From assembly GCA_040394475.1 (NCBI GenBank), contig JBEBSD010000020.1, positions 1 through 64,000 of the forward strand: 64,000 nucleotides of DNA, given 5' to 3'. Source of the DNA: JBEBSD01 sp040394475. GTDB lineage: Bacteria; Bacteroidota; Bacteroidia; Cytophagales; Spirosomataceae. The notes beneath the pieces were generated by a model. The model saw only the letters and a program-made list of their open reading frames with translations. It had not been told where the DNA came from and searched no databases. Positions 36,253 through 43,364 of this stretch are shown here, one piece after another. How positions within the stretch are numbered: the first letter of the stretch is position 1; every line of letters starts with the position of its first letter. The translations under genes and the position numbers were made by a program.

Positions 36253-36316
36253 AAAGATAAAATGACACATAAGCTACGGCTTCCTTTATTTTGGCCTCCT
36301 TTTGAACTATATTGAA
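36253..36316 (-). promoter_or_regulatory. Operon promoter with conserved upstream operator (P1)
   Basis: On the minus strand the -7 box TATCTTTG (36253-36260) is an exact consensus. Exactly 20 bp upstream begins a two-block element, read on the + strand as CTTCCTTTATTTTGGCC (36281-36297) and TTGAACTATATTGAA (36302-36316). Near-identical blocks with the same 20-bp spacing precede the transketolase operon at 41477-41541. No -33 TTTG is present, as expected for an activator-dependent promoter. The second block holds a TTGAA direct repeat. Confidence 0.72.
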
Positions 36317-36388
36317 TTATTTTGGTAACTTGATCCGTTTTTAGGCCATTATTGTTCTAATTTGTTTTTGTGTAAAAGCTCCGGGAGT

Positions 36389-36750
36389 TGTCGGAAATCG
36401 GCTTTCAGCGGTCAGCTATCGGAAATCGGCTTTCAGCTTTCGGAAATCAGCTATCGGAAATCAGCGGTCAGCTTTCGGAAATCGGATGTCGGAAATCAGC
36501 GGTCAGCTTTCGGAAATCAGATGTCGGAAATCAGCGGTCAGCTTTCGGAAATCGGACGTCGGAAATCAGTGATCGGAAAACAGCTGTCAGAAATCGGAAG
36601 ATGGATGTCTTGGATTTTGCACATTAGCCAACGTGGCCCGGCGATACGCCGCCAGCCGACGAATAAAAAGCTGATAGCCGATAGCCGACGGCCGATAGCT
36701 GACGACCGATAGCTGACGACCGATAGCTGACGGCCGATAGCTGATAGCCA
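36389..36750. repeat. Inverted heptamer arrays around a dyad core, locus 2
   Basis: The left arm (36389-36609) has about 30 units of NTCRGNN type (ATCGGAA, TTCAGCG, GTCAGCT, GTCGGAA). The right arm (36671-36750) is in the opposite orientation (CTGATAG, CCGATAG, CTGACGA). The core between them contains GCCAACGTGGCCC (36627-36639) and the hairpin CGGCG-ATA-CGCCG (36639-36651). The right arm ends 18 bp before the AraC start codon, so the array forms that gene's 5' region. Confidence 0.82.
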
Positions 36751-36768
36751 ATAAACTAACTAACACAG

Positions 36769-37683
36769 ATGAACCCTATTTTAGAGAAAATCACCCCGAA
36801 CCCCGACTCTTCATTTGCACTGAAGGAAGAGATTCTTCCCCATATTAAAATCGGATGGCATTTTCATCCGGAATACGAGCTGACACTCTTTACAGAAAGC
36901 ACCGGAAAACGGTTTATAGGCGATCATACCGATAATTTCGGACCTGGCGACCTGTTGCTCATCGGCCCCCATCTGCCTCATTACATGCGCAATGACGAAA
37001 TCTATTATGAGGGGCGGCCTGAACTGCGGATAAGGGCTGTTGTGGTTCATTTTTCCGGGGATTTCATCGGTGAACGCTTTCTGGATATCCCTGAAATGGC
37101 TACCATCAAAAAGCTGCTGCAAACCTCCCTCCGGGGCATTCACATTTACGGGGATACCCGGCAGCAGGTAGCCTTACAGATGGAACGCCTGTTTCATCTC
37201 GAGGGGTACGAGCGTCTGAAGTGTCTCCTGGATATGCTTCAGCTGATCGCCAATTCCGGTGAGCAGCGTTTATTGTCTTCCCTGGGATACGAGAACACTT
37301 TCTCCCCGAATGACGCCGAACGGATCAACAAGGTTTTTGAATACGTACTCCGTCGTTTTACGGAAGAAATCAGCCTCACAGAAGTGGCTTCGCATATTCA
37401 CATGACCACCTCCGCTTTCTGCAAGTTCTTCAAAAGCCGGACAGGGAAGACGTTCACCCATATCCTCAACGAGATCAGGATCGGCCATGCCTGCAAACTG
37501 TTCATAGAACAAGACCTTTCAGTCTCACAGGTCTGCTATTCATGCGGCTACAACAGCCTGTCTTACTTTAACCGGAAATTCAAGCTTATCACAAAATATT
37601 CGCCGCTTGACTACCGCAAACGGTTTTACCTGGACCCGAAAACTTCCCAGCCATTGTCGCGCAAATTGGCCGCATCGGGGTAA
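36769..37683 (+). CDS. AraC-family transcriptional regulator
   Basis: The 304-residue regulator has an N-terminal cupin-type sensor domain (WHFHPEYELTLF, GDLLLIGPHLPHYM), which normally binds a sugar or small acid. The C-terminal pair of helix-turn-helix motifs spans about 195-290 (ISLTEVASHIHMTTSAFCKFFK, VSQVCYSCGYNSLSYFNRKFK). It lies between the SusCD operon and the transketolase operon, whose promoters share an operator-like element, and it is the natural candidate to bind it. Its 3' end overlaps the convergent SDR gene by 58 bp. No promoter box is visible because the heptamer array reaches almost to the ATG. Confidence 0.93.
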   Translation: MNPILEKITPNPDSSFALKEEILPHIKIGWHFHPEYELTLFTESTGKRFIGDHTDNFGPGDLLLIGPHLPHYMRNDEIYYEGRPELRIRAVVVHFSGDFIGERFLDIPEMATIKKLLQTSLRGIHIYGDTRQQVALQMERLFHLEGYERLKCLLDMLQLIANSGEQRLLSSLGYENTFSPNDAERINKVFEYVLRRFTEEISLTEVASHIHMTTSAFCKFFKSRTGKTFTHILNEIRIGHACKLFIEQDLSVSQVCYSCGYNSLSYFNRKFKLITKYSPLDYRKRFYLDPKTSQPLSRKLAASG

Positions 37684-38441
37684 GGCCCTATGGCCGTCCA
37701 TCCGCCGTCTATCACGAGCGTCTGACCCGTAATGTGCTCTGCATCGTCTGAAAGCAGAAAAAGCGTCGCTTTGGCAATAGTGCCCGGCACGGCAATCCGG
37801 CTATTGGGGATCAGCTCTTTCCATTTGCTTTCATAGTCAGGATCTTCCAGCAAGGTCCGTTCGGTGACGGTGGCGCCCGGCGCGACGGCGTTGATCGTGA
37901 TGCCGTAGCGGGATAGATCCAGCACCAGGCTCTTGGCCATCATGTTCAAAGCGGCCTTTGTCATCGAATAGAGGGCAAGCTGCGGATAAGCCCTCAGCCC
38001 GATCGTCGAAGACATCAGTAAGATCCTGCCACCGCTCCCCTGTATACGCATCTGCCTGGCAGCCTGCTGCGCCAGGAAAAACGGCCCCTGCAAATTAAGG
38101 TGGATCACTTTTTGAAAATCCTCGGCCTTCACCTCGAAAAAATCGCCGAACATCGTCGTCCCTGCGTTGGCCACCACCAGATCTATGCGCCCGAACCGGT
38201 TGACCGTCTCGGACGCAAGCCGGTGGATAAAAGCAGTATCTCCCGCGTCCCCCGCCAGTGCCGCGCATTTTCCCGGCCCTTCTAGCAGCAGCCTTCCCGC
38301 CGCCGCCGCCGCCAGCTCGTGGTCGATATCATTCAGGATCACCGAAGCCCCCTCCTGTACCAGCTGGCGTGCGATTTCAAAGCCGATTCCTTTTCCTGCT
38401 CCTGTTACAATCGCTACCTTTCTTGAAAATTTCAGTGACAT
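37626..38441 (-). CDS. Short-chain dehydrogenase/reductase
   Basis: A classical SDR of 271 residues that oxidises or reduces an alcohol or ketone group using NAD(P). It has the cofactor loop TGAGKGIG (14-21), NAG (about 90), a catalytic Ser in LLMSSTIG and the Tyr-x-x-x-Lys signature YSMTK. The C-terminal DGGW motif is typical. It is the last gene of the transketolase operon, 25 bp after the alcohol dehydrogenase gene. The substrate is probably a polyol, sugar acid or keto-sugar, inferred from context only. The C-terminus is encoded in the 58-bp overlap with the araC-type gene. Confidence 0.92.
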   Translation of the reverse strand: MSLKFSRKVAIVTGAGKGIGFEIARQLVQEGASVILNDIDHELAAAAAGRLLLEGPGKCAALAGDAGDTAFIHRLASETVNRFGRIDLVVANAGTTMFGDFFEVKAEDFQKVIHLNLQGPFFLAQQAARQMRIQGSGGRILLMSSTIGLRAYPQLALYSMTKAALNMMAKSLVLDLSRYGITINAVAPGATVTERTLLEDPDYESKWKELIPNSRIAVPGTIAKATLFLLSDDAEHITGQTLVIDGGWTAIGPYPDAANLRDNGWEVFGSR

Positions 38442-38466
38442 AAAGCATTAATCTTTTTAGAATTCA

Positions 38467-39546
38467 TTACAAACAAACGGGCTCGGCTCCTCCAACGCGC
38501 TCTTCTATTACACGCTGATCGGGGCGCAGCAAGACTTTCACGGCTTTTTTCTGTTCAGAAAGATCGAACCCCGTCCGCCACTCCGAAAGCGGCAATTCAT
38601 GCGTGATAATGTCGCGTATCTTCAATTTTCCCTGTTCCAGCATCCGTAAGGTCTGCGTCCAGGTGTCACGCGTGTAGCCCACCGATCCGTCGATTTTCAA
38701 TTGTTTAAAGGCAATCAGATCCCACGGTACCTGTAGTTCCCGGCCAAAATGCCCCACCTGGATATAATGTCCCAACGGTCTGAGGGCGCTGAGGCAATTC
38801 CGGACGGAGCCGGCGGCGCCGGCACATTCAATAGCAAGATCGACCCCTTTCCCATCAGTCTCCGCAGCTATTACCGCCTCCAGGTCATCTGAATCCACCC
38901 TGACCGTACGGGCGGCTCCGTATTGCACGGCTTTATCCAGCCGCAGGCCGTCTTCGGAAGTGCCGGCAACGATCGTCCTGATACCCTGAACTGCCAGGAG
39001 CTTGAGGCACAGCAGGCCAATGGGCCCCGGTCCCGACAATAATACAACATCCCCCAGTCTGAACCTGGCGATATCGCATACGGCATGTACCGCGGCAGCC
39101 AGCGGTTCTGTCAATGCCCCTTCCTCCGCAGAGACTCCCTCCGGGAGGCGGAACAACTGATCGGGGCGCACGGCAGCGTACCGGGCAAAGGCGCCGTTCA
39201 CCCCGTGCCCCATTCCCCTTCTGTTTTTACAAAACATAAATTCCCCGCTGTAGCAGTAGCTGCAGCGGCCGCACGTCACAGCTGTCGCGCCCAGCACCGC
39301 GAAGGTACCCCCGTTTTGAAGCCCGTTTACCCCGGTCCCGGTTTCCACAATTGTTCCGGAAAACTCGTGCCCGAGTATCACCGGGGGATAATTCCTGAAG
39401 GTATCGTGGTACACATGCAGGTCCGTCCCGCAGATGCCGCAGCAATTTACCTCCAGGATCACCTGACCGCTTTCACAACGAGGCTCCGGCATGTCCATCA
39501 GGGCTACATTTCCCGCACCTTTCTGGTATTTCGTCAATGCATTCAT
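38467..39546 (-). CDS. Zinc-dependent alcohol (polyol-type) dehydrogenase
   Basis: A medium-chain dehydrogenase of 359 residues, close to the sorbitol/threonine dehydrogenase group. The catalytic-zinc region shows CGICGTDLHVYH and GHEFSG. The structural zinc has its four cysteines in CGRCSYC...C. The NAD-binding turn is GPGPIG. The reading from 39645 adds 33 residues through a repeat-rich leader and is rejected in favour of MNALTKYQKG. It follows the split transketolase genes after a heptamer array of about 85 bp. With the SDR it could oxidise and reduce neighbouring hydroxyls of one sugar. Confidence 0.92.
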   Translation of the reverse strand: MNALTKYQKGAGNVALMDMPEPRCESGQVILEVNCCGICGTDLHVYHDTFRNYPPVILGHEFSGTIVETGTGVNGLQNGGTFAVLGATAVTCGRCSYCYSGEFMFCKNRRGMGHGVNGAFARYAAVRPDQLFRLPEGVSAEEGALTEPLAAAVHAVCDIARFRLGDVVLLSGPGPIGLLCLKLLAVQGIRTIVAGTSEDGLRLDKAVQYGAARTVRVDSDDLEAVIAAETDGKGVDLAIECAGAAGSVRNCLSALRPLGHYIQVGHFGRELQVPWDLIAFKQLKIDGSVGYTRDTWTQTLRMLEQGKLKIRDIITHELPLSEWRTGFDLSEQKKAVKVLLRPDQRVIEERVGGAEPVCL

Positions 39547-39628
39547 TTGTATAAAAAAGCAACACAACGTTGCACCACAGATTAAACTGTTGATTATAAA
39601 TAACCTAATTTTGTTCATTGCCCACCAT

Positions 39629-39713
39629 CCGCTAACACCCGACACCCATTGCCTAACACCTAATCCCTAACACCTAACACCTTAAACCTATCACCTAATC
39701 CCTAACACCTATT
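39629..39713. repeat. Heptamer array, TTAGGTN type on the minus strand
   Basis: Read on the + strand the units are TAACACC, TAATCCC, TAACACC and CACCTAA in 7-bp steps with a few slips. On the coding strand (TAGGTGT, TAGGGAT) the array supplies the last five codons and the TAG stop of the transketolase C gene. It then fills the space before the alcohol dehydrogenase gene. Confidence 0.85.
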
Positions 39714-40636
39714 AAAAGCCGACGTGCCGCACCGACAATATCCACTGCCCGCAGGCCGTATTTGTCCAGTAGCTCCGACGCCTCACCGGACTCCCCGAAC
39801 ACATCTCTGACGCCGATCCGGATTACCGGGCAGGGGCAAGCCCCGGTTACCACTCCTGCCACCGCTTCTCCCAACCCCCCGATAACAGAATGTTCTTCGG
39901 CGGTGATAATGCCTCCCGTTTCCCGTGCCGCGGCAATTACCGCCCTTTCGTCCAGGGGCTTTACCGTCGGGAAATGTACTACCCGGACGGCGTAACCTTG
40001 TTCCTCCAGGATGCCGGCAGCCAGTAGTCCTTCATGCACCATAATCCCGGTCGTCATGATCGTTATATCGGTTCCCTTCCGGAGCAGCCGGGCCTTGCCG
40101 ATCTCAAAATGCCCGTGTACCGCAGGTACCACCGGGTAGGCGTCCCTGCCGAACCGCAGGTAAACCGGACCTGTATACCGGGCCGCTGCCCTGGTCGCCT
40201 GTTTCGCCTCCTCGTAATCGCCCGGTACCAGCACCGTCATATTCGGAAATGCGCGCACGATCGCAATATCTTCGTTACTTTGGTGAGAAGCGCCGTCTCC
40301 CCCGGTCGTAATCCCGCAGTGGGTAGCCCCGATCTTTACGTTGAGCGAGGGGTAAGCGATGGAATTCCGGAGCTGGTCCCCGGCCCTGCAGGTAGCAAAA
40401 ACACCAAACGTGGAGGCAAATGGCAGAAATCCTTCCAGCGCAAGGCCGGCGGCTACCGACAGCATGTTCTGTTCCTGTACCCCGCAGTTGAAAAAACGGT
40501 GGGGATGTGCCGCCTGGAAATCCACTGTTTTGGTAGCCTTGGCAACATCCGCATCCAGTACTACCAACTCCGGTATTTCCGCTGCCAGCTCCAGCAGGCC
40601 GTCGACATATCCCTGCCGGGTCTGTTTATATTCCAT
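39695..40636 (-). CDS. Transketolase, C-terminal subunit
   Basis: This 313-residue subunit carries the pyrimidine-binding and C-terminal domains of a split transketolase. The catalytic Glu lies in FFNCGVQEQNMLSVAAGLAL, and FGVFATCRAGDQLRN and HQSNEDIAIVRAFPNM are family stretches. It works with the N-terminal subunit encoded just upstream, whose reading frame overlaps its start by 11 bp. Split transketolases in catabolic operons act on unusual ketose phosphates (for example apulose 4-phosphate or sulfo-fructose), so a non-housekeeping role is likely. The last residues (IGVRD) and the stop come from the heptamer array. Confidence 0.93.
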   Translation of the reverse strand: MEYKQTRQGYVDGLLELAAEIPELVVLDADVAKATKTVDFQAAHPHRFFNCGVQEQNMLSVAAGLALEGFLPFASTFGVFATCRAGDQLRNSIAYPSLNVKIGATHCGITTGGDGASHQSNEDIAIVRAFPNMTVLVPGDYEEAKQATRAAARYTGPVYLRFGRDAYPVVPAVHGHFEIGKARLLRKGTDITIMTTGIMVHEGLLAAGILEEQGYAVRVVHFPTVKPLDERAVIAAARETGGIITAEEHSVIGGLGEAVAGVVTGACPCPVIRIGVRDVFGESGEASELLDKYGLRAVDIVGAARRLLIGVRD

Positions 40637-41456
40637 TGCTTAATTCGTTCATTGCCCTCTTAAAATCTGCCGCTCCCGGCGGTGTTCCGTGCCAGCCCGC
40701 AACGTTTTCCATAAAGGAGACTCCTTTCCCTTTAATCGTATGCGCAATGATCACCGCCGGGCGACCCTTTTCCCTTTTCGCCATTTCAACGGCATCAATG
40801 ATCCGGGTAAAATCATGCCCGTCGATTTCCCGGACACTCCAGCCAAAACTTTCCCATTTGGGCGGGAGCGGATCGAGCGGCATGATTGTTTCGGAGTTGC
40901 CGTCTGTCTGCAGGTAATTGCGGTCCACGAAAACGATCATATTGTCCAGCTTGTACTTGTTAGCAAACATCGCCGCTTCCCATACTTGTCCTTCCTGTAA
41001 TTCGCCGTCACCGCACAAAACATAGTAATACTGTTTTTCACGCTTCAGCTTCGCCCCCAGGGCCATCCCCGCTGCGGTAGAGATTCCCAATCCCAGGGTC
41101 CCCGCAGAGGCTTCAATTCCCGGGGTTTTCGGCTGATAAGGATGTCCCTGTAAATGCGATCCCGGCCGGCGGAAGGCGTTCAGATCCTCTTTGGGAAAAT
41201 ACCCGCAATCGGCGAGTACGGCATAAATAACAGGGGTACAGTGTCCTTTGGATAAAATAAACCGGTCGCGTTCCGACCACCCGGGTGCTGCCGGTCGGTG
41301 CTCCATGAGGTGATAGTACAAGGCGACAACCAGGTCCGCGGCGCCCAGGCTTCCGCCTATATGCCCGGAGTTGGCCCGGTACACCATTTCCACAATTGTC
41401 TTTCGGATTTCCCGGGATTTCTCCTTTAAAAAATCAAGCTTTCCTTTCTGTTGCAT
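40626..41456 (-). CDS. Transketolase, N-terminal subunit
   Basis: The 276-residue thiamine-diphosphate-binding half. The cofactor motif begins with GDGELQEGQVWEAAMFANKY and closes about 30 residues later at FVDRN. Early stretches ANSGHIGGSLGAADLVVALYYH and LSKGHCTPVIYAVLA are standard. The start at MQQKGKLDFLKEK is preferred over a 14-residue extension. First gene of an operon with the C-terminal subunit, a zinc dehydrogenase and an SDR. Its promoter region shares the two-block element with the SusCD operon, 71-85 bp upstream of this ATG. Confidence 0.94.
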   Translation of the reverse strand: MQQKGKLDFLKEKSREIRKTIVEMVYRANSGHIGGSLGAADLVVALYYHLMEHRPAAPGWSERDRFILSKGHCTPVIYAVLADCGYFPKEDLNAFRRPGSHLQGHPYQPKTPGIEASAGTLGLGISTAAGMALGAKLKREKQYYYVLCGDGELQEGQVWEAAMFANKYKLDNMIVFVDRNYLQTDGNSETIMPLDPLPPKWESFGWSVREIDGHDFTRIIDAVEMAKREKGRPAVIIAHTIKGKGVSFMENVAGWHGTPPGAADFKRAMNELSNGI

Positions 41457-41476
41457 TATCCTATTTTTCAACAACA

Positions 41477-41541
41477 CGAAGGTAGAGGGCTTCCTCACGT
41501 GATACTTCCACTCTTTTGGCCTGTCATTGTACTATATTGAA
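41477..41541 (-). promoter_or_regulatory. Transketolase operon promoter with conserved operator (P2)
   Basis: The minus-strand -7 box is TACCTTCG (41477-41484), one base off TAnnTTTG. Exactly 20 bp upstream begins CTTCCACTCTTTTGGCC (41505-41521, + strand), then after 5 bp TTGTACTATATTGAA (41527-41541). Compared with P1 at 36253-36316, 14 of 17 and 14 of 15 positions match and the distance to the -7 box is the same. A partial third copy (TTGAACTATAA, on the minus strand) lies near 41575-41585. Confidence 0.7.
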
Positions 41542-41588
41542 ATTAAATCGTCAAATCGGTTAGTTTGGGTTGCATTATAGTTCAATAA

Positions 41589-41720
41589 ATGGGGTGGGGG
41601 GTGTTTTTTTGATTCGTTTTGTTGGCGAATTTCCGGGGGGGGCGGGGGGGGGGGTGGACGGGTGGGGATCGTCCGTGGCGGGGTGGGGTGTCGTGGAGGC
41701 GACGGGGGGCGGGGCGGGTT
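41589..41720 (+). repeat. G-run tract, quadruplex-prone
   Basis: The + strand carries many runs of four or more G, including G8-C-G11 at 41635-41654, with scattered T runs. It could fold into G-quadruplex on the + strand. It lacks the clean 7-bp phase of the other arrays. It sits directly before the REP-like element and upstream of mazG. Confidence 0.7.
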
Positions 41721-41725
41721 TTTTT

Positions 41726-41769
41726 CACAGGGTTGCACCCTGTGCTAGGGTATGTCGCCCTTTCAGGGC
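41726..41769. repeat. REP-like double-hairpin element, copy 2
   Basis: Stem 1 is CACAGGGT/ACCCTGTG with a TGC loop (41726-41744). Stem 2 is GCCCT/AGGGC with a TTC loop (41757-41769). The linker and stem 2 closely match copy 1 at 432-476, while stem 1 differs yet stays fully paired. Confidence 0.78.
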
Positions 41770-41799
41770 TGGGAACCGGTGGTTTTTTGTACCCGGTCA

Positions 41800-41830
41800 G
41801 ATAGCCGATTTCCGATAGCCGATAGCTATT
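41800..41830. repeat. Short heptamer array, CCGATAG type
   Basis: Four or five units (GATAGCC, GATTTCC, GATAGCC, GATAGCT) in the orientation of the right arms at 25831-25900 and 36671-36750. It ends 17 bp before the mazG promoter box, so the intergenic region reads G-run tract, REP-like element, short array, promoter. Confidence 0.6.
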
Positions 41831-41846
41831 CTCCCCCCGCTCTTTT

Positions 41847-41854
41847 TATCTTTG
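41847..41854 (+). promoter_or_regulatory. mazG -7 box, near-leaderless
   Basis: TATCTTTG is an exact TAnnTTTG match and is followed by CAGA and the ATG. Transcription would start at or next to the start codon, so the message is leaderless or nearly so. recJ has the same arrangement. Confidence 0.6.
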
Positions 41855-41858
41855 CAGA

Positions 41859-42695
41859 ATGGATTTATCATTTGCTTCAATTCCGCCTGAAAGACAGCAG
41901 CAGTTACTGGCTTTTGACCGTTTATTAACCATTATGGACGAGCTCCGGGAGCAATGCCCCTGGGATAAAAAACAGACCGTCGATAGCCTCCGGCACCTGA
42001 CCATTGAGGAAACTTATGAGCTTTCGGATGCTATTCTGGAGGGAGATATGCCTGAAGTGAAAAAAGAACTGGGTGATATCCTTCTGCATATCGTCTTTTA
42101 CGCGCGGATAGCCTCTGAAACAGGGCTATTTGATATCCGGGAGGTGCTGCACGGAATCTGTGATAAACTCATTCACCGCCATCCCCATATTTACGGTGAC
42201 GGCAACGGCAATAAGGTGATCGCCGATACGGAGGAAAAAGTGAAGCAGAACTGGGAACAACTGAAGCTGAAAGAAGGGAACCGCTCTGTTTTAGGCGGAG
42301 TTCCCAAGTCGCTCCCTGCCCTTGTAAAAGCGATGCGGATCCAGGAAAAGGCGCGTGGCGCCGGATTTGACTGGGAAGAAAAAAGTCAGGTGTGGGAAAA
42401 AGTGGAGGAAGAAATGCAGGAGTTCAAATCCCAGATCAGCCCCGAAGCAGGCAGCCCTCCCGACCTGGAAGCCGCCGAAGCAGAGTTTGGCGATGTCCTT
42501 TTTTCACTGGTTAATTACGCCCGCTTTGCCGGGATCAACCCGGAAACGGCCCTCGAACGCACCAATAAGAAGTTTATACGCCGCTTTTCCTACCTGGAAG
42601 AACAATCCAGGGCCGACGGTAAAAACCTGCAGCAGATGTCGCTGGCCGAAATGGATACCTACTGGAATGCCGCAAAAGCCCTGGAGAAATCTTAA
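41859..42695 (+). CDS. mazG: Nucleoside triphosphate pyrophosphohydrolase
   Basis: It hydrolyses NTPs or dNTPs to monophosphate and pyrophosphate, a house-cleaning activity. Two MazG domains are present. The first (about 30-125) has the metal-binding pattern EETYELSDAI then KKELGDILLHIVF. The second (about 180-265) has EEEMQEF then EAEFGDVLFSLVNYARF. The 278-residue length is normal. Its TAA stop and the ruvX stop on the other strand share the palindrome TTAA, so the two genes overlap by 4 bp tail to tail. Confidence 0.95.
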   Translation: MDLSFASIPPERQQQLLAFDRLLTIMDELREQCPWDKKQTVDSLRHLTIEETYELSDAILEGDMPEVKKELGDILLHIVFYARIASETGLFDIREVLHGICDKLIHRHPHIYGDGNGNKVIADTEEKVKQNWEQLKLKEGNRSVLGGVPKSLPALVKAMRIQEKARGAGFDWEEKSQVWEKVEEEMQEFKSQISPEAGSPPDLEAAEAEFGDVLFSLVNYARFAGINPETALERTNKKFIRRFSYLEEQSRADGKNLQQMSLAEMDTYWNAAKALEKS

Positions 42696-43105
42696 TGACG
42701 ACTTTCCATAAACGACTGCAGAATAATCGTTGCACTTACTTTGTCAATATTCCCCTTTTCACGCCGGTCTTTTTTTTTAGTCCCGCTCATGATCATCGAA
42801 TGGAGCGCCATGGAAGAGGTAAAGCGTTCATCGTGCGTATGGACAGGCATTCCGGGATACACTTTTTTAAATTTGGCAATGAATGCCAGGACCCCTGCTG
42901 TATTATTGGTTTCCGTATTATCCAGCCGCCTGGGCATGCCAACCACCACCGCCTCTACCGTTTCTTTTTCAAGATAATCTTTCAAATAGCTGAATAACTG
43001 GTGCGTCGGTACAGCCTCCAGCGCTGTGGCAATGATTTGCAGCGGATCCGTTACAGCCAGTCCGGTTCGCTTACTACCATAATCTATTGCTAACAGTCGG
43101 GCCAT
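42692..43105 (-). CDS. ruvX: RuvX/YqgF putative Holliday junction resolvase
   Basis: A 137-residue RNase H-fold nuclease of the YqgF family, linked to pre-16S rRNA 5' processing and Holliday junction cleavage in other bacteria. The opening ALAIDYG-type strand appears as LLAIDYGSKRTGLAVTDP, followed by VVVGMPRRLD and HDERFTS; the closing acidic residue is in DKVSATIIL. The reading from 43246 adds 47 residues unlike the family, so the ATG at 43105 is preferred. It has its own -7 box at 43134-43141 and is divergent from recJ. Confidence 0.94.
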   Translation of the reverse strand: MARLLAIDYGSKRTGLAVTDPLQIIATALEAVPTHQLFSYLKDYLEKETVEAVVVGMPRRLDNTETNNTAGVLAFIAKFKKVYPGMPVHTHDERFTSSMALHSMIMSGTKKKDRREKGNIDKVSATIILQSFMESRH

Positions 43106-43133
43106 AATTTTTCGTTTTATCAATTGCTTCCTG

Positions 43134-43141
43134 CAAATATA
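43134..43141 (-). promoter_or_regulatory. ruvX promoter -7 box
   Basis: CAAATATA on the + strand reads TATATTTG, an exact match to TAnnTTTG. An ATTG about 22 bp further upstream may serve as -33. The leader would be about 22 nt. Confidence 0.5.
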
Positions 43142-43351
43142 GAAGATCAGCAGCTCTGGTTTACAATGCCGATTGTCACTTTTGAGTGAAATGCCTCCGG
43201 GTTGTAAACCATTTACTTTATTCCTATCTTTAATAGATGGCTGCATAATTTTTATACCGCAAGAGCCTTTACCTGCTTATACACTACTATATCGGACCCG
43301 GGTACCCTTAAAACGAACTGAAAAAAACCCGGACCAATCCAACAATCCCCA

Positions 43352-43359
43352 TATCTTTG
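43352..43359 (+). promoter_or_regulatory. recJ -7 box, near-leaderless
   Basis: TATCTTTG followed by CCACT and the ATG at 43365. As for mazG, the start of transcription would fall at the start codon, which also supports this start over the longer frame from 43173. Confidence 0.55.
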
Positions 43360-43364
43360 CCACT

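Noticed and set aside
36362..36712. Open frames of up to 116 codons across the array upstream of the AraC gene
   Set aside because: They arise because the 21-bp multiple of the 7-bp repeat stays open in some frames; the peptide is a 7-residue repeat with no known match.
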